This document shows positions 16,041-23,268 of a stretch of DNA of 27,702 nt, one piece after another. A program made the translations under genes and the position numbers. The stretch's first letter is position 1. Each line of letters opens with the position of its first letter. The notes beneath the pieces are model-generated. The model was not told the origin of the DNA. It saw only the letters and a list, made by a program, of their open reading frames with translations, and did no database searches. Source of the stretch: Chrysochromulina parva (lineage: Eukaryota; Haptophyta; Prymnesiales; Chrysochromulinaceae); NCBI GenBank assembly GCA_002887195.1, contig PJAB01000399.1, positions 1-27,702 on the forward strand. The letters run 5' to 3'.

Positions 16041-19000
16041 ATGCGAGACGATACACCTCCACGCTTGCCCGCTGACGCGCCACAGTGGCAGCCATATTCG
16101 GGCGATTCGGTCGCCGTACTCGGGACGACGAGCCGCTGGCTTGACTCAGACGACGACATCCAGAGCAATAGCTCAAAGGCGCTGGTCGCGCCATGGCTGG
16201 TGCTCGACTTTCCGCAACGCTGGCCTGAGGTCTTCAAGGAGTCGGCGAGCCTCAAGAGCTTCATCAACAAGCAGCTGCGCGGCAAGCGATGTCGCGTTGT
16301 GGGTTCATTGACGGACGCGGAGGCCGAGAGAGTGAAGTGCCACGTGCTGAGGCCGCTGCACAGCTTTGAGAACGCGGAACGGCTGTCCAAGGCCGTTGGA
16401 TGGCGCGTGGTCAAGGGTTTTCACGTGAGCGAGTGTCTCGACGAGGAGGATAGCTACGTGGCCATTCGGCACTGGTGGAATGAGTGCAATGGCCGCTGGC
16501 TAGACGCGACGCCATCGTACGTGCCGCCCGTGCCCGGCCACGTGGAGCACCGGCTGCTCGTTGAATCGGAGAAGGGTGAGAAGCACCCGTCGACACTCAC
16601 CACTCGCCGGCGCGACGCGGCCACTGCCCTGTGCCACCGCCTCGTCGGCGGCGGTGCGCTGATGCTCGCTCGCTACTTGCTCGCCAACCCGCCCGACGCA
16701 GCCTTGTTGGGCGCCGACGAGGCGGCCGCTGCCCCAACGGATGCGTTGAGCGGCGCGCCATCTCTCACATCACCACTGGTACCGGTATTCACACCCTCGA
16801 TGCCGGCACTTCTGTCGACGTCGCTGGCGCCACTGCCGTCCACGCCCCTCGATGCGGCGGTGGTTGCCTCCTCACGCTCGCCCGCCGATACGAGCAAATG
16901 GTCGTCATTCGAGCGCAACCAGAGGTGGGACAACCCGGCCCTGTATCAAGAGCTGGATGGGGGTGGCATGCCCATCTCGGCGCCCTTTTCAGCGGCGAGG
17001 TGCGCCGAGGCTGAGATGCACGCCGCCGTTGAGAAGGCCAGGGCGAAGGTGCGCGCTGAGGCGGAGAAGCGCTCGGTCGCTGAGCGCGCAGCCCATCTGC
17101 TGCAGACGACGAAGAGCATGCGAGCGCTCGGCTTCCACACGATGAGCAAAGAGGAGCTTTCCAAATATGGTATGGCGGCCGAGCAAGAGCAGAGCGCCCT
17201 CGACGAGCATGCCTTCGAGATGCAGCGCGCGCGTGAGCGGCTCGCGCGCGACCGGTACACGGACCGCTGGGAGCGCGCGAGCGATCTCGCGCGGCTCGAG
17301 ATCGCGGGGAAGGAGCGTCCCAGGGATAGGGTGCAGAAGATGCTTCGCGAGATGATGACCTCCGGTGAGACTCGCGAGATGATGACCTCCGGGGAGACTC
17401 GCGAGATGATGACCTCCGGGAAGACTCGGCAGGCGACCAAGGCGGGCGCGGGCGAGGAGGAGGAGGCTGCGAACGAGGAGGGGGCGCACATTGAGGATGT
17501 CGACCATTTCAGCGCCAAGGGTGTGAGTGGCACGACCGCTCCCATAGCGCCCGGCACAGCGCCCAGCGCGCCGCCTCCGCCTCCGCCGCCGCCGCCGCTG
17601 CCGCCGCCGCCGCCGCTGCCGCCGCCACCGCCCACAGAGCGAGACGCCGAGGTGGTCGCGCGGCTGGCAAGGGCGGCGGCGTGCAAGGCGGAGGGCAATG
17701 CTTCCTTCAAAGCGCACGACAACGCGGGCGCACTCGCGTGGTATTGCCGCGCTCTCCGTCTTCTTGGGGCGCCTCTAGAGGCTGCCTCTGAGGCAACGGC
17801 AATGGCGAAGGCGACAGCTAGCGTCGGGGGCGTGTGCAGAGCATGCCCTGTGGGAAGTGCACACAGGGCATGTGAACACTTCGGTGGCGAAGATGCCGAA
17901 GGTGGCGGTGGCGAAGATGCCGAAGGTGGCGGTGGCGAAGATGCTGATGGCGGCGGTGGCGAAGATGCCGATGGCGGCGGTGGCGAAGATGCCGATGGCG
18001 GCGGTGGCGAAGATGCCGATGGCGGCCCCCCGTCGCCAGCGGTCGCGTCGCTGCTGCGGCAGCGTGGGATGGCACTCCTCATCAGCCTGTACTGCAACGC
18101 GGCGGCGGCCTTGCTTCACCTTGGGCACGCGGAAGGCGCCAAGCGCGCAGCGAGCGCAGCCCTTGTGCTCCGCCCGCTTGAGTGCAAGGCGCGCTGGCGC
18201 CGAGCCGCCGCACTCGGCGCGCTCGGCGATCATAAGGCCGCATGCATCGACCTGTCGGCGCTGTGGAAGCAGGCGCCTCGGTGCGTCGATGTGTCATGTG
18301 CCCTCGTGGATGCGTGGGTGGCGCGAGCAGGCGCAGACGTGCTACAGCCATACGTGGACCGCGTGGGCGGTAAGCTCGGCGGTGCACCCAGCGCACTACC
18401 CGCGCTGTCTCGGGCGCTCTGCGGCGGCATCACGGCGCGTGCGTGGCTGCGCGAACACCTCGAGTCGGGCGGCGCCGCCGCGCTCAGCTGCTACGAAGCA
18501 GAGGGGCTGCTCACGGCGGCGGAGCGTTGTACTGAGCGCGGCGACCCGGAGGGTGGGGTTGCACTGCTGCGCGCGGCCTCGTGGGTCGTGGGCGTGCCAA
18601 TGGCCAGCGGCGTGTCCTGCGCGGCCGAGTCGATCATGCTCGAGCAGGTGGGTAAGCTCCTGCGCCGGCTGAGCGGCCTCGGGGAGATGGCTTTGGGTGG
18701 AGCGGACGCGGTGACCGTCGGTGTGCTGCAGCTCTGCGAGGCGCTCGCGCGGCGGCGCGTGGCCAACTGCGCGTGGCTGCCCGAGTCGTGTGTGCTCCGG
18801 CTCTACAAGGAGGGGCGCACCGGCGCCATCCGCGCGGCGGCCGAGGGCGTCCTCGTCTGGCTGACGCGCCACCCGCACACGCGCGGATGGATGGATGGCC
18901 TCGAGCAGACGCGCGCCGAGCCAATCGTGTTCAAGTGCCGCGCGCTGCACGGCGCGTGCCAGATTGGGCGGCGCGGCTTCGACGAGGGCATAGGGTGGGC

Positions 19001-19067
19001 CTTTCGCCACCACGAGCTCGAGCTCGCCGAGGCCGAGACCAAGCTGCTACTCGGCGATGGGGATTGA
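16041..19067 (+). CDS. Large TPR protein with polyproline and acidic-Gly repeat insertions
   Basis: 1008 residues from the first in-frame ATG (16041, AAGAATGCG context); the frame opens at 15909 only through a GTG. The N-terminal 200 residues contain a globular segment with WWNECNGRWLDATPSY, a His/Trp/Asp-rich pattern I cannot assign. A charged helical middle (about 300-500) includes three tandem REMMTSGET units. A polyproline run occupies about 509-531. The first TPR helix pair is at about 540-576 (CKAEGNASFKAHDNAGALAWYCRALRLL). TPR-type helices resume at about 682-745 (LYCNAAAALLHLGHAEGAKR...WRRAAALGALGDHKAA). Between them lies a six-fold GGEDADGG array that splits the TPR unit. This arrangement resembles Hsp90-cochaperone-like TPRs (GN..F...Y..A...Y..AL / NrAaaylkLg...A..d...al). 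The rest is Ala/Leu/Arg-rich helical. The likely role is protein-protein adaptor or cochaperone, as inference. Confidence 0.85.
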   Translation: MRDDTPPRLPADAPQWQPYSGDSVAVLGTTSRWLDSDDDIQSNSSKALVAPWLVLDFPQRWPEVFKESASLKSFINKQLRGKRCRVVGSLTDAEAERVKCHVLRPLHSFENAERLSKAVGWRVVKGFHVSECLDEEDSYVAIRHWWNECNGRWLDATPSYVPPVPGHVEHRLLVESEKGEKHPSTLTTRRRDAATALCHRLVGGGALMLARYLLANPPDAALLGADEAAAAPTDALSGAPSLTSPLVPVFTPSMPALLSTSLAPLPSTPLDAAVVASSRSPADTSKWSSFERNQRWDNPALYQELDGGGMPISAPFSAARCAEAEMHAAVEKARAKVRAEAEKRSVAERAAHLLQTTKSMRALGFHTMSKEELSKYGMAAEQEQSALDEHAFEMQRARERLARDRYTDRWERASDLARLEIAGKERPRDRVQKMLREMMTSGETREMMTSGETREMMTSGKTRQATKAGAGEEEEAANEEGAHIEDVDHFSAKGVSGTTAPIAPGTAPSAPPPPPPPPPLPPPPPLPPPPPTERDAEVVARLARAAACKAEGNASFKAHDNAGALAWYCRALRLLGAPLEAASEATAMAKATASVGGVCRACPVGSAHRACEHFGGEDAEGGGGEDAEGGGGEDADGGGGEDADGGGGEDADGGGGEDADGGPPSPAVASLLRQRGMALLISLYCNAAAALLHLGHAEGAKRAASAALVLRPLECKARWRRAAALGALGDHKAACIDLSALWKQAPRCVDVSCALVDAWVARAGADVLQPYVDRVGGKLGGAPSALPALSRALCGGITARAWLREHLESGGAAALSCYEAEGLLTAAERCTERGDPEGGVALLRAASWVVGVPMASGVSCAAESIMLEQVGKLLRRLSGLGEMALGGADAVTVGVLQLCEALARRRVANCAWLPESCVLRLYKEGRTGAIRAAAEGVLVWLTRHPHTRGWMDGLEQTRAEPIVFKCRALHGACQIGRRGFDEGIGWAFRHHELELAEAETKLLLGDGD
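17346..17426 (+). repeat. Three 27-bp tandem repeats coding REMMTSGET
   Basis: Three near-identical 27-bp units, each starting CGCGAGATGATGACCTCCGG. The differences are confined to the last few bases. They are in frame in the TPR gene. Confidence 0.85.
17568..17636 (+). repeat. Polyproline tract
   Basis: CCG/CCT codons encode about 21 prolines interrupted by two leucines. This is a potential ligand for WW, SH3 or profilin domains. Confidence 0.75.
17883..18026 (+). repeat. Six 24-bp tandem repeats coding GGEDADGG
   Basis: Six in-frame 24-bp units, GGEDAEGG twice then GGEDADGG four times. They sit between two TPR helices of one gene. Near-identical units imply recent expansion. Confidence 0.85.
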
Positions 19068-19503
19068 TGAGCACCACATTACTCCTCTAGTAGTGGTCTC
19101 CATGATTGTATCGGTACTGTCGTGCTATACGCACGTGCACAGTTTGATGTAGTCACTAGTAGTTGATGATGAGATGAGGATAAGTAGAAATTGAGCGCCG
19201 ACAGCGGCGTTTTGAACATACGGTGCGATCCCGGCGGTGGATCATCTGCATGGGGGTGGATCAGTCATCTGAAGGATTTAGCACTCGAGTTGACCGCACG
19301 CGCCCCTTCTACACAAGGTGGGGATGTGAGTCCGTACGTGGAGGGAAAGCTATTCATTCACAACAGAAAAGAGCCATTCACAGAGAGGGGTCCTCGTCGC
19401 CTCGTGTGCTGCCAAGCCGCATCGACTGTACTGATCCACACGTGGTGTCCTCTCTGGGTCGGCGCAATAGCTGACGCAATCTATACGCACTGTACGCAAC
19501 GGA
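19068..19503. promoter_or_regulatory. Spacer between TPR and UTP23 genes
   Basis: 436 bp with moderate A+T just after the TPR stop. It holds the TPR 3' region and the UTP23 promoter. A 109-codon plus-strand frame overlaps the UTP23 start but has no protein-like features. No repeats stand out. Confidence 0.3.
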
Positions 19504-20304
19504 ATGCCTGGCGAGAATAAGCGTGCGCGAAAGTTGCTCACCTACTACCGAGCGGTACACCACTTCCGGCCACCATACGAAGTGATTCTTGACGGTACTG
19601 CCATCATGGCAAGCCTCCATCATGGGGTCGCTCTCGATGATTTATGCGGCAAGGTGCTGCAGAACGAAAGGTTTCGGCTGCTGGTGCCGCGTTCCGTCGT
19701 GGCAGAGCTGCACGCGCTTGGTCGACCTGCAGCAGCAGCAGCCAAGCTTGCGCGCCGGCTCAAGGTCATCGACGCTCCTGAATCGGCTGGCCCGAAGGCA
19801 GCTGCGGCTGAAGAGCTCGTGGCACTCGTCGCAGGTGGCAACCCAGCGCATCGCTTTGTGTTGACCGAGGATCCCGCACTCCGAGAACGGCTCGCGCAGT
19901 ACGAGGCGGTGCCCCTGCTCCGATTTAATCGCGAGGGCCGACTACTGCTTGAGGCTCCAGGCAGGGGCTATGGCCATGGATGGCATCCCGATGGAAAAGA
20001 TGGCACGCCGGCGCGAGAGAGTGTAGCGAGGATGGGGCAGGCGGCAGGCAGAGTGGCCGTTAAGGCCGCGACGCTCGCGGCATCGTCGTCGGCGGTGACG
20101 ACATCAAATGCAGCGTTGCTACAAGAGGATGCAGCGAAGGCGCCAGCGCCATCGAGGAAACGCAAGATGAACGAGCCCAACCCGCTCTCAGTGAAGAAGA
20201 AAAAGAAGAGCTCGCCGCCCAGGATAGTCGGGGGCCACACGCAGCCATCCATCGACAGCGGCAGCTCCAAGCCGAAGCGCCGACGGCGGCGTGGCAGCAC
20301 CTGA
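19504..20304 (+). CDS. UTP23: UTP23-like PIN-domain ribosome assembly factor
   Basis: 266 residues from ATG 19504. The family layout is clear: a basic N-terminus (NKRARKLLTYYRAVHHF), then PPYEVILDGT at 23-32 (family PYQILLDGT), VPRSVVAELHALG at 61-73 (family xxCVLKELExLG), GGNPAHRFVLTEDPAL at 111-126 (family GNPHHYFVATQD) and VPLLRFNREGRLLLEAP. The C-terminus has the hallmark MNEPNPLSVKKKKK at about 224-237 (human GPNPLSCLKKKKK) and a Lys/Arg-rich tail. UTP23 acts in the nucleolus in the small-subunit processome, aiding snR30/U17 release during 18S rRNA maturation, and its PIN fold is usually inactive. Here Asp30 and Asp123 remain. The Cys/His residues of the zinc finger known from yeast and human seem to be absent between 80 and 105 (see findings). 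Confidence 0.9.
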   Translation: MPGENKRARKLLTYYRAVHHFRPPYEVILDGTAIMASLHHGVALDDLCGKVLQNERFRLLVPRSVVAELHALGRPAAAAAKLARRLKVIDAPESAGPKAAAAEELVALVAGGNPAHRFVLTEDPALRERLAQYEAVPLLRFNREGRLLLEAPGRGYGHGWHPDGKDGTPARESVARMGQAAGRVAVKAATLAASSSAVTTSNAALLQEDAAKAPAPSRKRKMNEPNPLSVKKKKKSSPPRIVGGHTQPSIDSGSSKPKRRRRRGST

Positions 20305-20629
20305 TACATCTGTGAGAGGTGCGGCTGCGAGGGTGCTCGTGCCGCTTGCAAGAGCCTACTGTACAAGCATCATGCCTACAAGACTGCAAGAGCCTGCTAA
20401 GGTGCAAGAGCTGCACACTGGAAGTTTACATCAGGGGGGTGGCCGCGTAGGGCGCGGTCACGCGGGACCCGGCCACAAGGTTGCGCCACGCTTGCGGATT
20501 GAAAAGCCGTATCCACTCCATAACGGACTATTTCTGCACTCAAAACAATTGTACCGGTAGCAAGCATGAAACTGTGAAGAAGGTCTTCGCGGCCAGAACA
20601 CACTCGGCGACTCCGACGCGCGCGTCGAC
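20305..20629. promoter_or_regulatory. Spacer upstream of double-CREG gene with octamer and short repeats
   Basis: 325 bp. TGCAAGAGCCT occurs at 20347-20357 and 20385-20395, with a shorter copy at 20403-20412. TACCGGTA lies at 20552-20559, 71 bp before the CREG ATG, in a position like the other octamers here. No convincing coding frame is present. Confidence 0.4.
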
Positions 20630-21844
20630 ATGTTGCTTGCCGCATGCCTCCTTTCAGGCATTGGGCAACCAGCGCCCTATCATAAAGCCGGGTATGCGCG
20701 CTGGATGGTCAGCGCCCTCTCATATGGCTCACTCTCAACTACGTCCACGCGAAGCAACGGTTCTCACGTTGGCGATGCTTTTGGCAACACCAACTCCTTT
20801 GCCGACGTCAAGGGCACACCCTACCTTTACGTTTCTAACCTGGACGCTTCTATGATTGACCTCTTCACCGCACCATCCGCCAAGCCACGGGGCAGCCTCG
20901 CCCTCAGCGCTGCGTCATTGCTGGCGCCCAACGGTACCAGCATCATCCAGGATTGCGAGATCGGTGTGGGGTTAGGCGACCCTGAGAATCCGCCCTGTGC
21001 TCGACTTACCTTGAGCGGGGATTTCTCGAAGGTGCCCGCCAACTCGACAGAACACGCGGCAGCGTACGCTGCACTCCTCGAACGCCACCCCTTCATCAAG
21101 ACGCTTCCCGACGACCACGACTTCTTCGTCGCCAAGTTGTCGCTCGATGGCATCTGGCTGATCGACGATTACGGTGGCGCTGCCATCGTGGATCCTACAG
21201 ATTACTTTGCTGCGTCTGCGCCAGCTCCCGCTGCTACGATTGACATGAATCCGGCCCGAAATTTTATCGGGGCGCGCGCCATTACCGGCAAGCCACCCTT
21301 CACCAAAAAGGCCGAAACGGCGCGGTGGATGGTGACAGAACTCACCTACGGCTTCCTCGCCACCACCTCGACACGCAAGAATGGCTCGACGCCCGGAGAT
21401 GCGTTTGGCAATCCGTACGGTATCGCTGACGTGGGCGGTATTCCTTATTTCTATGGCACCGACATGGACGCCTCATTCACCGACCTTTTCGCCAGCGCCC
21501 ATTCCTCGATACGATGCTCCCTCGCTCTCTCTGAGGCACAGCTCGGCGGCGCTCAGCTGTCCCAGGCGTGCCAGATCGCGCCCGGCCAGAGTGGCGACCC
21601 CGAAAATCCTCCATGCGCTCGTCTCGTGATTTCCGGTGGCATGGCCAAGGTGGCGGCGAACACGACCGAAGAGGCGAAGGCCAAGGCCGCACTCTTCAAA
21701 AAGCACCCGTCCTTTGAGAATTTCCCGACTGGGCATGGCTTCTACGTTGCGAGGCTCGATATCGACGGTCTCTGGCTCATTAATTTTTTCGGTGGTGCAG
21801 CCATCATCAACCCGGAGGACTACTTTAGGGCTGCCATTGCCTGA
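20630..21844 (+). CDS. Secreted protein with two tandem CREG domains
   Basis: 404 residues from ATG 20630, the only ATG after an in-frame stop at 20567. A short hydrophobic start (MLLAACLLSGIG) may be a minimal signal peptide. Two CREG (split-barrel, pyridoxamine-phosphate-oxidase-like) domains follow: domain 1 at about 20-194 and domain 2 at about 228-400. Each has ARWMV...TYGxL-TTSTR, DAFGN, PYFY/PYLY, SLALS, a Cys...DPENPPCARL pair (C109/C123; C314/C329), a RHP/KHP block, the segment FxVAKL...DGxWLID-YGG and a PTDYF or PEDYF end. These match human CREG1 (IWVLDYFGG...PEEYY). CREG proteins are secreted glycoproteins of the endosome-lysosome system that lack FMN binding and form homodimers. 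Several N-x-S/T sequons fit secretion. The domains are about 50% identical by eye. A fused pseudo-dimer is inferred. Confidence 0.88.
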   Translation: MLLAACLLSGIGQPAPYHKAGYARWMVSALSYGSLSTTSTRSNGSHVGDAFGNTNSFADVKGTPYLYVSNLDASMIDLFTAPSAKPRGSLALSAASLLAPNGTSIIQDCEIGVGLGDPENPPCARLTLSGDFSKVPANSTEHAAAYAALLERHPFIKTLPDDHDFFVAKLSLDGIWLIDDYGGAAIVDPTDYFAASAPAPAATIDMNPARNFIGARAITGKPPFTKKAETARWMVTELTYGFLATTSTRKNGSTPGDAFGNPYGIADVGGIPYFYGTDMDASFTDLFASAHSSIRCSLALSEAQLGGAQLSQACQIAPGQSGDPENPPCARLVISGGMAKVAANTTEEAKAKAALFKKHPSFENFPTGHGFYVARLDIDGLWLINFFGGAAIINPEDYFRAAIA

Positions 21845-22377
21845 GGCGCAGGCACGTATGCCTTGCCCTGGATGAAGAGAGCTTCTTCAGATTGAGGATT
21901 GAACGGGATTTTGTGAGATTTTTTTCGGCGGTCATTGTACGTTGTACGGGCGATTGTACGGCGGTCATTGTAAGGGTTCCTGCTAGCGCGGTGTGTGTTC
22001 TCAGAGAAGTCAGAAGACGCGGCAGGCGACGCGCCACGCGGGAAGACCGGGCCCGTTTCGCATTTGCCATTTCCCGCGGGCGCGCCGGGGCCGCATGGTT
22101 GTGCGAGGGGCCGGCGCGGGTCGATAATTTGAATATTTGATTTTGAAACGTTACGTTGCTCCCGAATTATACAAATTTCCTACGATTGTGCGCGCGCGCG
22201 TCGTGTGGCGCGCGCGGATCTCCGCAGCGCGACGGATTCGGATTCGAGCGCGGCCCCTTCGAGGGTGTTTCTCTGTGATGCATCCGCCATAGACCCGAAC
22301 ACTCACCAGGCGTGGCGCCCGAATCCTAATGTGAATCGGGTGATCGCGGATATCGGATGTGCGTATCACCATTCATC
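21845..22377. other. Convergent 3' spacer with short direct repeats and a CG-dinucleotide run
   Basis: 533 bp between the CREG (+) and F-box-like (-) stops. CGGCGGTCATTGTA occurs at 21926-21939 and 21959-21972 (33-bp period), with TTGTACG copies between. A (CG)n run lies near 22189-22218. I see no protein-like frame and no tRNA or other RNA gene. Confidence 0.35.
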
Positions 22378-22962
22378 TCAACGCCGCACCGCGCCCGATC
22401 GCCGCACAACGTCCGCCCGCTGCCCGGAGGCATGGTCGATGCTCTCCTTGCTGAGCTTCGACACCTCGCTGCAGAACTTGGACTGCGTCCTCGTGTAGAG
22501 AGGCTTGCCAGAGAGACCCGTGACATCAAGTGTTGCATTGGCACAGCGCAAGCGCTGCACAATGTGCGTCGCCTTGGCGCACTCGCGGCACAGGTAGCAG
22601 CTTGGCGAGCCCTTTGAGTCGCTGCGGACGGCAAAGTCGCCAGGATGCGTTTGACAGCCCTTGCAGATGTGGGCGATGAAGCAAGCACGCCACGGCAACA
22701 TCGCCCCGAGTGTGCCTGCTGCGCTGCGTTGCCTCGGACGGCGAGGCAGCCGCCAATCGTGGCGCGCGCACACGGCTCTCATGCTGATCTCAGCGGCCAC
22801 TGCCCACGCATGGCTCACACGGGCAAGCGTGCTCACCGCCTGCGCAGGGCACGCGGCGAGAAGCGCCTCAAGCAATTCGTCCATCCCACTACTCAGGACT
22901 CGTTCGACGACAACGCACCGGTCGATTGGTGCGTCTAAATCAGCGGATTGTCTCGGAGGCAT
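22378..22962 (-). CDS. F-box-like protein with Cys cluster
   Basis: 194 residues from the first in-frame ATG (22962); the frame reaches 23094 only through a TTG. Residues about 27-65 (MDELLEALLAACPAQAVSTLARVSHAWAVAAE) have the F-box pattern of L..L....P...L..L..VS.AW....., so the protein could recruit a target to an SCF ubiquitin ligase. WRACFIAHICKGC follows at about 91-103, with C100/C103, then CYLCREC (C122, C125, C128). Together these form a likely zinc-binding knuckle. The final segment (DVTGLSGKPLYTR, SKLSKESIDHASGQRADVV) is hydrophilic and looks conserved in style but is unknown to me. No signal peptide or membrane segment. Both the F-box and zinc roles are pattern-level inferences. 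Confidence 0.65.
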   Translation of the reverse strand: MPPRQSADLDAPIDRCVVVERVLSSGMDELLEALLAACPAQAVSTLARVSHAWAVAAEISMRAVCARHDWRLPRRPRQRSAAGTLGAMLPWRACFIAHICKGCQTHPGDFAVRSDSKGSPSCYLCRECAKATHIVQRLRCANATLDVTGLSGKPLYTRTQSKFCSEVSKLSKESIDHASGQRADVVRRSGAVRR

Positions 22963-23268
22963 GTGCGTCAGGAGCGGCCTCGGCCTATGTTCCGTTTCGG
23001 AGGGCCTCTCGGCCCAGACCAGCGTTCGCAACGAGGCCCTTCTACGGTACCAGCACACGAGGGCCGGCCGGGGCGGGTGTGAATAGGGTCCCAAATAATT
23101 GACAAATAATTGCCTCCCGGGTGTGAATAGGCTGGGAACGCTCTCGGGCTACTCAATAAACAAAATGCTAGTGCACACGACATCTCTCTACTGAAAATCT
23201 CAGGCGCGCGGGCGCGCCCTTAGCCGCCATAGGCCAAGCATACGGCACACGCATACCCGCCATACGTG
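22963..23268. promoter_or_regulatory. Spacer with direct repeats upstream of the F-box-like gene
   Basis: 306 bp. CGGGTGTGAATAGG occurs at 23074-23087 and again at 23118-23131, and AAATAATTG occurs twice between them, giving a 44-bp imperfect tandem unit. It lies 112-170 bp upstream of the F-box-like ATG and just after the beta-propeller stop on the same strand. No coding frame is supported. Confidence 0.4.

Noticed and set aside
16946..18097. 383-codon minus-strand frame with Pro/Ser repeats
   Set aside because: Antisense to the TPR gene's repeat regions. It consists mainly of SSPPPPSA-type low complexity from the GEDADGG array.
19191..19520. 109-codon plus-strand frame before UTP23
   Set aside because: No recognisable features, overlaps the UTP23 start and lies in probable UTR/promoter sequence.
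23150..23165. CAATAAACA on the plus strand as a polyadenylation signal
   Set aside because: Both neighbouring genes are on the minus strand, so the signal would be on the wrong strand.
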